The notes under the pieces are model-generated. The model had not been told where the DNA came from. It saw only the letters and a program-made list of their open reading frames with translations, and ran no database searches. Source: Corynebacterium lactis (GTDB lineage: Bacteria; Actinomycetota; Actinomycetes; Mycobacteriales; Mycobacteriaceae). From it: DNA of 64,000 nt. Each line of letters starts with the position of its first letter. Within the stretch, counting starts at the first letter, position 1. Made by a program: the position numbers and the translations under genes. The stretch lies in contig NZ_ULHE01000001.1 of assembly GCF_900519355.1 (NCBI RefSeq), positions 744,001 through 808,000 of the forward strand, given 5' to 3'. Below, one piece after another: positions 50,036 to 57,487 of the stretch.

Positions 50036-51115
50036 TTATAGCAACTCGCGCACTTCGTCGTCGGTGAGCATCGCGTCCTCGAAGGCCCGGAGGGTGGCCT
50101 CGGGGTCGAAATTGACGCCGATGAGGACGACCTCGTTGGACGGCGGGATGTCGGTCTGGGCCCACAGGGTCGCCGGCGTGATCTTCAGGTTGGGGCCGGC
50201 CTGGCTCCATACCTGGGCAACCTCCAGGCGGTCGGCGATCCAGCAGTGGCCCTTCGAGCGCACGAGGCCCTTGGTGGCGCGGAGCGCCTTGATCAGGCGG
50301 TCGCGGTCGAAGGGGCGGTTGCCCCGGAATACGACCGAGGAGATGCCGTATTCCTCGGTCTCTGGGGTGTGGGGGTTTTCCAGTTCCTCGGCGTAGCCGT
50401 GGAAGGTCGCCGCGGTGGCTTCGTCGTAAAGCGCGGCGTCGAGCACGGCCTCGGTGGCGATCTCGCCGTTGGTGACGCGCACGATCTTGGCGCGCGGGTT
50501 CATGGCGCGGACGGTCTCCTCGGTGCCGCCCGTGAGCTTCTCGCCCGCGATGTCGGACTTGGTGATGAGGATGAGATCGGCGAATTCCACCTGATCGACA
50601 AGGAGGTCGGCGACGGTGCGCTCGTCGTCGGGCGTGGCCTGCTGGTCGGCCTCGGCGAGCGAGCGGCCCTGGCGCAGTCCGGTGAGGAAGGTGGAGGCGT
50701 CGACGAGGGTAACCATGGTGTCGATGGGGGCGACGTCCGCGAGGCGGCGGCCGTCCTCGAATTGCCACTCGAAGGTCGCGGCGACGGGCATGGGCTCGGA
50801 GATGCCGGTGGACTCGATGACGATCTGGTCGAACTTGCCGCTGCGGGCGAGGGTGCCGACGTTCTCGACGAGGTCGTCGCGCAGCGTGCAGCAGATGCAG
50901 CCGTTGGAGAGCTCGACGAAGCGGTCCTCACCACGCTCGAGGTGGGTGCCCTGCTCGATGAGCGCGGCGTCGACGTTGACCTCGGAGAAGTCGTTGACGA
51001 TGACGGCGATCTTGCGGCCGGCGGAGTTTGCCAGGAGGTTGTTCAGCAGGGTCGTCTTGCCGGAGCCGAGGAAGCCGGAGAGGACGGTGACGGGGGTGGT
51101 GGCGTTTTGATTCAC
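50036..51115 (-). CDS. COG0523 (CobW-family) zinc metallochaperone GTPase
   Basis: A 359-residue GTPase. Walker A is LSGFLGSGKTTLLN, the metal-binding CxCC is in SNGCICCTLRDDL, the NKxD equivalent is ITKSDIAG and Walker B is VIESTGISEP. The C-terminal CobW domain begins about residue 230 (EEYGISSVVFRGNRPFD). The GTG start is 6 nt after TAGGCT. A Zur-like box overlaps its promoter, so it is likely a zinc-starvation GTPase (ZigA/ZNG1-like). In C. glutamicum a COG0523 gene (cg0794) is a Zur target, as I recall. No zinc importer is adjacent. Confidence 0.9.
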   Translation of the reverse strand: MNQNATTPVTVLSGFLGSGKTTLLNNLLANSAGRKIAVIVNDFSEVNVDAALIEQGTHLERGEDRFVELSNGCICCTLRDDLVENVGTLARSGKFDQIVIESTGISEPMPVAATFEWQFEDGRRLADVAPIDTMVTLVDASTFLTGLRQGRSLAEADQQATPDDERTVADLLVDQVEFADLILITKSDIAGEKLTGGTEETVRAMNPRAKIVRVTNGEIATEAVLDAALYDEATAATFHGYAEELENPHTPETEEYGISSVVFRGNRPFDRDRLIKALRATKGLVRSKGHCWIADRLEVAQVWSQAGPNLKITPATLWAQTDIPPSNEVVLIGVNFDPEATLRAFEDAMLTDDEVRELL

Positions 51116-51121
51116 CCGGAC

Positions 51122-51127
51122 AGCCTA
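51122..51127 (-). promoter_or_regulatory. -10 box TAGGCT of the COG0523 gene
   Basis: Minus-strand TAGGCT lies 6 nt before GTG 51115 and suggests a leaderless transcript. Confidence 0.5.
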
Positions 51128-51133
51128 CCGAAC

Positions 51134-51149
51134 TGAAAACTGTTGTCAA
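51134..51149 (-). promoter_or_regulatory. Zur-like box at the COG0523 gene
   Basis: TGAAAAC-T-GTTGTCA is a 7-1-7 palindrome with one mismatch, close to the actinobacterial Zur core TGAAAATNATTTTCA. It lies just upstream of the -10 box and would cover the -35 region, the usual position for repression. Confidence 0.55.
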
Positions 51150-51444
51150 TAAGGATGGTGGCTTGTTGTAGGCATGTGGCGGATGCGTGGCGGATATGTG
51201 GCAGCCGCAGATGTGACGTGACGCCAGGGAATAAATTACTGTGACATGGATAACATTCATGCCGGGATGATAGCGAGCGTCGGCAGGCGGGCGAAGGGGG
51301 AATGGGGAGGCGGGGGCGTGGAAGTGCGGGCGGGGAAGTGCCCACTATGGGGGTTGGCGGGGTGTGGGGAAATGAATAAAGCTATGCGTAGATTGCTAAG
51401 GTTGGGGTGTGTTTCGGCGGTGGTTTCGCCACCCCGCACTATCA
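51150..51444. other. Non-coding stretch with G-rich tract between the COG0523 gene and the second CoA-transferase
   Basis: No credible gene here: the 67-codon frame at 51246-51449 has no ribosome-binding site and no homology-like pattern. Positions 51295-51370 are strongly G-rich on the plus strand (several runs of four or five G), which could fold as a G-quadruplex. Motifs of the form TG4-5 and ATG5T resemble what is described for RamA sites, only weakly. Confidence 0.4.
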
Positions 51445-51466
51445 CGTAAATTCACGCTAATTTACG
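51445..51466 (+). promoter_or_regulatory. Inverted repeat CGTAAATT-N6-AATTTACG
   Basis: Perfect 8-bp arms (51445-51452 and 51459-51466) around CACGCT, ending 21 nt before the ATG at 51488. Placement just upstream of the ribosome-binding site suits an operator that blocks transcription or an mRNA hairpin. Confidence 0.5.
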
Positions 51467-51487
51467 CCCCATTAGAAAGGTGAATTC

Positions 51488-53002
51488 ATGTCAGATCGTA
51501 TTGCCCATGCGGGCCTGAAGGCCAAGGTTATGTCTGCGCAGGATGCCGCGCAGTTCATCAACCACGGGGACATGGTGGGCTTCGCCGGCTTCACCGGCGC
51601 GGGCTACCCGAAGGTCGTCCCGCCGGCCCTGGCCGAGCGCATGGAGGCTGCGCACGAGCGTGGCGACGAGTTCAAGATTAAGGTCCTGACCGGCGCTTCC
51701 ACCGCCCCGGAACTCGACGGTGCGCTGGCCAAGGCCAACGGTGTCGAGTGGCGCATGCCGTACCAGTCCGATCCGGCTATGCGTAACCGCATCAACGCCG
51801 GCGACGCTTTCTACAGCGACATTCACCTTTCTCACTCCGGCCCGATGACCGAGCAGGGCTTCTTCGGCCCGGTCAACGTCGCAGTCGTCGAGGCTGTCCG
51901 CATCAAGGCCGACGGCACCCTGATTCTGTCGTCGTCTGTCGGTAACAGCGTCTCCTACCTCAATGCCGCCGAGAAGATCATCATCGAGGTCAACTCCTGG
52001 CAGTCGGAGGATCTGGAGGGCATGCACGACATCTACAACGTCGGCCTGCCGCCGTTCCGCAAGGAGATCCCGATCCTGAACCCGGGCGACCGCATCGGTA
52101 CCCCGGGCGTGGCCATCGACGTCGATAAGGTTGTCGCCGTCGTCGAGACCAACGCCGAGGACCGCAACTCCGCCTTCAAGCCGCTGGATGATGACTCCAA
52201 GGCTATCGCCGGCTACCTGCTCGACTTCCTGGATTCCGAGGTCAAGGCTGGTCGCCTGCCGGAGAACCTGCTGCCGATGCAGTCCGGCGTCGGTAACATC
52301 CCGAACGCCGTGCTCGCCGGCCTGCTGGACTCCAAGTACGAGAACCTGACCTCCTTTACCGAGGTTATCCAGGACGGCATGGTCGACCTGATGGATGCCG
52401 GCAAGCTGACCGTCGCTTCGGGCACCGCCTTCTCGCTGTCCCCGGAGTACGCAGCTCGCATGAATGAGAACGCCGCCGAGTACCGCGAGAAGATAGTCCT
52501 GCGCCCGCAGGACATCTCGAACAACCCGGGCCTGGTCCGTCGCATGGGTCTGATCACCACCAACGGCATGATTGAGGCCGACATCTACGGCAATGTCAAC
52601 TCCACGCACGTCGCTGGCTCCCGCATGATGAACGGCATTGGCGGCTCGGGTGACTTCACCCGCAACGCCTACATCTCGACCTTCGTCTCCCCGTCGGTGG
52701 CTAAGGGCGGCGATATCTCCGCGATCGTCCCGATGGTCTCCCACGTCGACCACACCGAGCACGACGTCATGGTCATCATCACCGAGCAGGGTCTCGCCGA
52801 CCTGCGCGGCCTGGCCCCGCGCCAGCGCTCCCGCGTTGTCATCGAGAAGTGTGCTCACCCGATGTACAAGGAGGCCCTCCTGGAGTACGTCGAGCGCGCC
52901 GAGAAGGCCACCCCGTTCATGCACACCCCGCATGACCTGGGCGCTTCCTACGACTTCCACCGCCGCTTCCTCGAGAACGGCTCGATGAAGCCGGTCGACT
53001 AG
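51488..53002 (+). CDS. Second acetyl-CoA hydrolase/CoA-transferase (paralogue of ActA)
   Basis: A 504-residue paralogue of the product at 48397, with the same motifs: GFTGAGYPKVVPPALAE, GASTAPELDG, FTEVIQDGMVDLMDAG (candidate catalytic Glu), GNVNSTHVAGSRMMNGIGG and a conserved N-terminus MSDRIAHAGL. Differences are spread along the length, including near-active-site positions, so acyl preference could differ. AAAGG lies before the ATG. It faces away from its paralogue, with the COG0523 gene in between. Acetate or propionate metabolism is the likely role. Confidence 0.9.
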   Translation: MSDRIAHAGLKAKVMSAQDAAQFINHGDMVGFAGFTGAGYPKVVPPALAERMEAAHERGDEFKIKVLTGASTAPELDGALAKANGVEWRMPYQSDPAMRNRINAGDAFYSDIHLSHSGPMTEQGFFGPVNVAVVEAVRIKADGTLILSSSVGNSVSYLNAAEKIIIEVNSWQSEDLEGMHDIYNVGLPPFRKEIPILNPGDRIGTPGVAIDVDKVVAVVETNAEDRNSAFKPLDDDSKAIAGYLLDFLDSEVKAGRLPENLLPMQSGVGNIPNAVLAGLLDSKYENLTSFTEVIQDGMVDLMDAGKLTVASGTAFSLSPEYAARMNENAAEYREKIVLRPQDISNNPGLVRRMGLITTNGMIEADIYGNVNSTHVAGSRMMNGIGGSGDFTRNAYISTFVSPSVAKGGDISAIVPMVSHVDHTEHDVMVIITEQGLADLRGLAPRQRSRVVIEKCAHPMYKEALLEYVERAEKATPFMHTPHDLGASYDFHRRFLENGSMKPVD

Positions 53003-53024
53003 TAGCGCTGGTAGCTCTGGTCTG

Positions 53025-53080
53025 ATCCCGCCTGCTGGGCGCCCGCTTTACGACGGGTCGTCCTCCGGCGGGATTTGTTT
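53025..53080 (+). terminator. Terminator after the second CoA-transferase
   Basis: ATCCCGCC (53025-53032) pairs with GGCGGGAT (53067-53074), with a long structured loop and a T-rich run after it. Confidence 0.75.
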
Positions 53081-53091
53081 ATATTTAGCGT

Positions 53092-53119
53092 TCGAACATG
53101 TGTACGAAACAGTGTTCGA
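53092..53119 (+). promoter_or_regulatory. Two overlapping LexA-like boxes
   Basis: TCGAACATGTGTACGA (53092-53107) differs from the LexA consensus TCGAA(A/C)ANNTGTTCGA at one position. ACGAAACAGTGTTCGA (53104-53119) differs at two. They overlap by 4 bp and end 59 nt before the ATG at 53179. Confidence 0.6.
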
Positions 53120-53178
53120 ATTTGTGGGTGGCGAATCCGGGGTGGGGGATATGGTGTGCAGCGAAAGGGGGAGGGAAT

Positions 53179-54681
53179 ATGAACCTGGATTCGGACGGGG
53201 AGCCTGGTGGTCGTTTCGGCGGCGGCAGTGGTGATTTTGCCAGTGTGAACCGCTTTAGCCACGAGGCCGACGTTCATCCGTTGGCCGAGGTCTCGCGGCA
53301 GATTAACCGCATGCATATGGTGATTGCCAGGCAGGTTGAGCCGCCGCCCGATGGGGATGTCGAGGCGCACCTGGCCTATTGGTCCGCCGTGCTGGGCATC
53401 TCGAGGGCTGAGGTGTCGAAGTACATGGACATTGGTTTTATGATGTCGAGGTTCCCGCGGTTGGCGGAAGTTTGTGAGGAGCGTGGAATTCTGCCATTGG
53501 CGCATCTTGCCATGCTCGGCAGGCATACCAGGCCCATTGCCGATGCCGCGCTGGCCCGCGTCGAGGAGGACCTTCTGGGCGTCGTCACGCCTGTTGGGGA
53601 CGGCGAGGTTCTTCGGGGTGTGCGCTCGCTGGCTATGCGGGTACAGCGGATTATTGACGAGCACGCTCCCGAGGCGCGTCCGCGGGATGTCGAGGTTGAG
53701 GGTTCCGGGGCGGATATGCGTCTGGCCGGCGAGGTCGCTGATGTTATCGAGCAGGCGGACCGGGCGGGCGTCTCAGACGCGGAGGCGCAGGAGGTTCGAG
53801 AGGCTGCGTTTGACTACTTCGGCGATCGGGCGACGGTGCGGGAGAGCTTCTCGGTCGATGACCGCGACGCGGTCGGGGCTACCGTGATCACGGCGGTGCT
53901 GGAGCGCGATCACGCGGTCGAGGTTGTGGCGATCGTGGATGCGGTGGCTCGCGAGCTGAAGGTTGGGCGTACCCAGGCGTTTCTGGCGGCGCTTCGGGGT
54001 GGCTGCGACGTGCAGGTGAATTTGGACTTGCGTCGCGTGCTAGCGCCGGACGGGTCGGGCGAACCCGCCGATACTCCAGTGTGGCTCGCGGGTGCAGGGT
54101 GGCTGTCGCCACTGGCCAAAGAGTCGTGGATGAGGCGGGTGAGCACGCTCCGTGTCCTCGGTGACAGCGAGGTGGAGGGGTATGCGCCATCTCCGCCGCA
54201 GCGCGCGTTCGTGCAGGCCCGCGATGGTGTGTGCAGTTTCCCGGGCTGCGACGTGCCGGCCGAAAAGTGCGATATCGACCATATTGTGGAGTTTGAGACG
54301 GAAGGCGGGGAAGGTGCTGGCGAGAATCCCGGCAAAACCTCCACCGACAATCTCCACTGCCTGTGCCGGAAGCATCACAATCTCAAGACGGCCGGTATCG
54401 CCCGGGTGGTGAGGCGCGATGATGGGGTGGAGGAGTGGACCTTCCTCTCGAAGGATGAGGGTCCCTTCGCGGAGACCGATAAGGCTCATACCGGGCACGG
54501 GCGCTACACCTTCGAGTCGCAGACGGTGAAGAAGTCGCAGGCGCTCGCGGAGTACAACCGGAAACTTCGGGAGTTGAAGGAGGAACTGGCGAGGTTGGTG
54601 GAGAAAGCGAGGCTCGCGGCGGGGAAAGCGACCCAGGAAGGCGGAGGGTCGAGCGAAGACGCAGATGATCCGCCGTTTTAG
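53179..54681 (+). CDS. HNH endonuclease with DUF222 (13E12-repeat family)
   Basis: A 500-residue protein of the DUF222/13E12 family. A long helical DUF222 region occupies residues about 40-330. The HNH domain is at about 352-400: CSFPGCDVPAEKCDIDHIVEF, then TSTDNLHCLCRKHHNLK, containing the metal-binding His, Asn and Cys residues. GGGAGGG lies near the ATG. The C-terminal about 50 residues are coiled-coil-like, Lys/Glu-rich. Such proteins are common in actinobacteria, often in many copies, with poorly known role; some mycobacterial members are reported as SOS-regulated, and LexA-like boxes upstream here agree. Confidence 0.85.
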   Translation: MNLDSDGEPGGRFGGGSGDFASVNRFSHEADVHPLAEVSRQINRMHMVIARQVEPPPDGDVEAHLAYWSAVLGISRAEVSKYMDIGFMMSRFPRLAEVCEERGILPLAHLAMLGRHTRPIADAALARVEEDLLGVVTPVGDGEVLRGVRSLAMRVQRIIDEHAPEARPRDVEVEGSGADMRLAGEVADVIEQADRAGVSDAEAQEVREAAFDYFGDRATVRESFSVDDRDAVGATVITAVLERDHAVEVVAIVDAVARELKVGRTQAFLAALRGGCDVQVNLDLRRVLAPDGSGEPADTPVWLAGAGWLSPLAKESWMRRVSTLRVLGDSEVEGYAPSPPQRAFVQARDGVCSFPGCDVPAEKCDIDHIVEFETEGGEGAGENPGKTSTDNLHCLCRKHHNLKTAGIARVVRRDDGVEEWTFLSKDEGPFAETDKAHTGHGRYTFESQTVKKSQALAEYNRKLRELKEELARLVEKARLAAGKATQEGGGSSEDADDPPF

Positions 54682-54734
54682 GGGATTTTTAGCGGGTCGT
54701 CCCGCAGTGCGTTCGAGTGCGGGCGGTCATCTGA

Positions 54735-54762
54735 TACACTCATCACTGTCCATATAGTGAGA
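54735..54762 (+). promoter_or_regulatory. leuB promoter with LtbR box
   Basis: The -10 box TACACT (54735-54740) is followed by CATATAGTGAGA (54751-54762), an exact match to the LtbR motif CA(T/C)ATAGTG(A/G)GA, located just downstream of -10 as reported for C. glutamicum leuB. Confidence 0.75.
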
Positions 54763-54776
54763 AGGGTATCCCAAAA

Positions 54777-55835
54777 ATGACTGAGGCTGTGAAGCAGGCG
54801 ACTGGCCAGGCAGGCAAGCTCAAGATCGCCGTCATCCCCGGCGACGGAATCGGCACCGAGGTTACCGCGGAGGCGCTCAAAGTTCTGCGCGCCGCCATCG
54901 GCGACTTCGACACCACGGAGTACGACCTCGGCTCCCGCCGCTACCTGCGCAACGGTGAGCTGCTGACCGACGCGGACCTCGACTCGCTGCGCGGCCACGA
55001 CGCCATCCTGCTCGGCGCCATCGGCGACCCGGAAAACGTTCCCCCGGGAGTCCTGGAGCGCGGCCTGCTGCTGAAGATGCGCTTCGCGCTGGACCACCAC
55101 GTCAACCTGCGCCCGTCGAAGCTCTTCCCCGGCGTGGAGTCGCCGCTGAAGAACCCGGGCGAGATTGACTTTGTGGTCGTCCGCGAGGGCACCGAGGGCG
55201 CCTACACCGGCAACGGCGGCGCGATTCGCGTCGGCACGCCTCACGAGGTTGCCAACGAGACCTCGGTGAACACCCGCTTCGGCGCCGAGCGCGTGGTCCG
55301 CTACGCCTTCGAGCTGGCGATGACCCGCCGCAAGAAGCTGACCCTGGTGCACAAGACCAACGTGCTCGTTCACGGCGGCGGCATGTGGCAGCGCACGGTC
55401 GACGAGGTCGCCAAGGAGTACCCGGAGGTCACCGTCGACTACTCGCATATCGACGCCGCCACGATCTACCTGGTCACCAACCCCTCGCGCTTCGACGTGA
55501 TCGTCACCGACAACCTCTTCGGCGACATCATCACCGACGAGGCCGGCGCCGTTTCGGGCGGCATCGGCCTTGCCGCGTCGGGCAATATCGATGCCTCCGG
55601 CACCAACCCGTCGATGTTCGAGCCGGTCCACGGTTCCGCGCCGGACATCGCCGGCCAGGGCATTGCGGACCCGACCGCCGCGATCCTCTCCGGCGCGATG
55701 ATGCTGCGCCACCTCGGCCGCGAGGACGACGCCGCCCGCATCGAGGCCGCCGTCGAGGCCGACATGGCCAGCCGCGGCAACGGCCCGATCAAGACCACCG
55801 AAGTAGGCGACCGCATTGCGGCGGCGCTCGGCTAG
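54777..55835 (+). CDS. leuB: 3-isopropylmalate dehydrogenase LeuB
   Basis: A 352-residue NAD-dependent dehydrogenase of leucine synthesis. [20 protein letters not shown] is the N-terminal motif. [18 protein letters not shown] [14 protein letters not shown] and [13 protein letters not shown] bind substrate. [20 protein letters not shown] and [20 protein letters not shown] are the metal and NAD motifs. AGGG lies before the ATG. leuA, leuC and leuD are not in the window. A strong hairpin follows the stop. Confidence 0.97.
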   Translation: MTEAVKQATGQAGKLKIAVIPGDGIGTEVTAEALKVLRAAIGDFDTTEYDLGSRRYLRNGELLTDADLDSLRGHDAILLGAIGDPENVPPGVLERGLLLKMRFALDHHVNLRPSKLFPGVESPLKNPGEIDFVVVREGTEGAYTGNGGAIRVGTPHEVANETSVNTRFGAERVVRYAFELAMTRRKKLTLVHKTNVLVHGGGMWQRTVDEVAKEYPEVTVDYSHIDAATIYLVTNPSRFDVIVTDNLFGDIITDEAGAVSGGIGLAASGNIDASGTNPSMFEPVHGSAPDIAGQGIADPTAAILSGAMMLRHLGREDDAARIEAAVEADMASRGNGPIKTTEVGDRIAAALG

Positions 55836-55862
55836 AAAACTCTTATCACCCGAAAAGTCCCA

Positions 55863-55904
55863 AAAGCACGGGAGCCCTGGATTCTAATCCGGCTCCCGTG
55901 CTTT
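55863..55904 (+). terminator. Terminator after leuB
   Basis: A 14-bp perfect stem (55863-55876 with 55891-55904) with a second 5-bp stem inside the loop. T-run short (TTTAG). Confidence 0.75.
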
Positions 55905-55934
55905 AGTGGGTTTAGCAGGGAAGGAAGTGGACCA

Positions 55935-56711
55935 ATGACGAGCGATACGAAAAACGAAAGCACGCTCGAGCGTATTCAGCGACTGATTCAACAGGAGCGA
56001 GCGGCCCTTACCGGCGAGCCTTTCAACGGTAAGCTTCGCCAAAGTTTACTGCTGCTCTACTACGGGGCCCGTCTCAACGGAGGAGTTGTTCCCGAGGGCG
56101 GGAAATTCTATTCGGGAGCCTACTTCGACCGATTCGAGGACGAGGCGGACCCGGACCCGAACAGATTTCTGACTGAAGATGTCCTCGCGCCGTCTCTATT
56201 GAGTGCGGACATCCCCGGGGAGATGGTTGTAAAGATTCTCTGCACTGAGGCCGACAAGTTCAACGAGCTGCTCGCCGCGATTCCGTACGAGCGCGATGGC
56301 GTGCCCCTGGACTTTTTCGACGCGACGAAGGAGGACCTCGAGCTTGCCATTGCGTTGGAGGAAAGCCTGCGAGCGCCTCGCGGAAATGGAATCGGCCCGA
56401 CCAGGGCATCAAAACTCGTTGCCCGCAAACGTCCCTTCCTCTACCCGATTTACGACAGCGTCGTCAATGAGCAGCTTTTCGGAGGAGTAAACAAGCAGGA
56501 GGATAAAAAATTCCTCTTTCCGCTGCATGAAATCCTCACACAAGGCCGAGACCTCACACAGGACCGCGACAAGGGGGACGATTTCAAGGGCGCCCTCGAG
56601 GAACTACGCGAAATGGCAGGCCTTCCCGCGACCATCAGCCCCATCCGCATCCTGGACGTCATTGTGTGGATGAGTCGCGAACGCCAACCGAATCGCGAAC
56701 CCCAACACTAA
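55935..56711 (+). CDS. DUF6308-family protein
   Basis: A 258-residue soluble protein. GIGPTRASKLVARKRPFLYPIYDSVV is the core of an actinobacterial family annotated DUF6308, whose helix-turn pattern resembles a DNA-associated HhH fold. GGGAAGGAAG lies near the ATG. Its last 53 bp overlap the 3' end of the converging DinB gene, and an 18-bp tandem repeat encodes both C-termini. Function is unknown. Confidence 0.65.
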   Translation: MTSDTKNESTLERIQRLIQQERAALTGEPFNGKLRQSLLLLYYGARLNGGVVPEGGKFYSGAYFDRFEDEADPDPNRFLTEDVLAPSLLSADIPGEMVVKILCTEADKFNELLAAIPYERDGVPLDFFDATKEDLELAIALEESLRAPRGNGIGPTRASKLVARKRPFLYPIYDSVVNEQLFGGVNKQEDKKFLFPLHEILTQGRDLTQDRDKGDDFKGALEELREMAGLPATISPIRILDVIVWMSRERQPNREPQH

Positions 56712-57384
56712 CCACCTCGCGCAGGCTCAACTCGAGCCCGTCGACGGTGGTGATGCGGGTATCAGCGCCGTCCCCGTCGCTGTCCCCATCAGTGCCAACC
56801 CGCTCAATAAAGTCCGCCGCGTGCCCGGCCAGGCGCAGCTCCTCGACCACCGCGTCGAGCAGGGAAGCGCCCGCCTCACCCGCCTGGCCCGACTCCCCAA
56901 GCCCCGCCAGCAGCGCGTCCCGCGTAATCTCGGCGTGGCCCAGGTGCTGGGCGGCCTCGTGGAAGACGTGCACAATCACGCCCTCGATGCTGGCGCACCA
57001 CCAGCGCGCCTTGTCGGTCGGCACCTCGGCCGGCGGCGCGGAGCGGTCGACGCCGCGCAGCTCCACCAAACTCGCCGCAATCGCCGCGCGCTGCTCGCGG
57101 TAGATCGCCAGTTCCTCGGCCACGCTTCCCGACGCCGAAAACTCCGCATCGCGGTCGCGAACGTACTCGCGGCCCAGGCAGACGCGCTCGAGCCAGTACC
57201 GGGCCGACCCGCACACGTGGCGAAGCAGGACAATCGGCGTGTTAATCGCCGGGATGGGTAGCTTTTCGTTGGCGACGGCGTCGTCAAGCGAGGCGACGAG
57301 CTCGGCGAGCTTGTCCATACGGCCAAGGATGTGCGAGTCGAGCGGCCAGTCGGGGTCGGTGGTGGTTGGCGCGATGAAAGTCAT
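56659..57384 (-). CDS. DinB-like metalloprotein (mycothiol-dependent enzyme superfamily)
   Basis: A 241-residue four-helix-bundle protein. The N-terminus HILGRMDKLAELVASLDDAV and the metal-binding helix HVFHEAAQHLGHAEITRD are typical of the DinB/mycothiol maleylpyruvate-isomerase superfamily. Corynebacteria make mycothiol, so a thiol-S-transferase role is possible but not proven. ATG 57384 lies 7 nt after TAGGAT. The frame is open further upstream but homology starts here. The 3' end overlaps DUF6308. Confidence 0.75.
   Translation of the reverse strand: MTFIAPTTTDPDWPLDSHILGRMDKLAELVASLDDAVANEKLPIPAINTPIVLLRHVCGSARYWLERVCLGREYVRDRDAEFSASGSVAEELAIYREQRAAIAASLVELRGVDRSAPPAEVPTDKARWWCASIEGVIVHVFHEAAQHLGHAEITRDALLAGLGESGQAGEAGASLLDAVVEELRLAGHAADFIERVGTDGDSDGDGADTRITTVDGLELSLREVVSVGVRDSVGVRDSSTQ
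56672..56707. repeat. 18-bp tandem duplication
   Basis: Two 18-bp copies (56672-56689 and 56690-56707) match at 15 of 18 positions. They lie in the overlap of the two converging genes and add repeated residues to both C-termini (RERQPN/REPQH and SVGVRD). Confidence 0.6.
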
Positions 57385-57391
57385 GCCCCTT

Positions 57392-57397
57392 ATCCTA
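57392..57397 (-). promoter_or_regulatory. -10 box TAGGAT, leaderless DinB gene
   Basis: Minus-strand TAGGAT lies 7 nt before ATG 57384. Confidence 0.55.
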
Positions 57398-57474
57398 CGG
57401 CAGCGGGTGCCCCTGGCCTGCGCGTTTTCGGCACAGAAAACGCAAAACTTTCCTCGCCAAACCAAGACGCGCCA

Positions 57475-57480
57475 TAGAAT
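57475..57480 (+). promoter_or_regulatory. -10 box TAGAAT, leaderless CBS/DUF294 gene
   Basis: TAGAAT lies 7 nt before ATG 57488. No ribosome-binding site is present. Confidence 0.6.
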
Positions 57481-57487
57481 CGGCCCT

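Noticed and set aside
51246..51449. Short frame between the COG0523 gene and the second CoA-transferase
   Set aside because: No start signal, biased composition from the G-rich tract and no domain.
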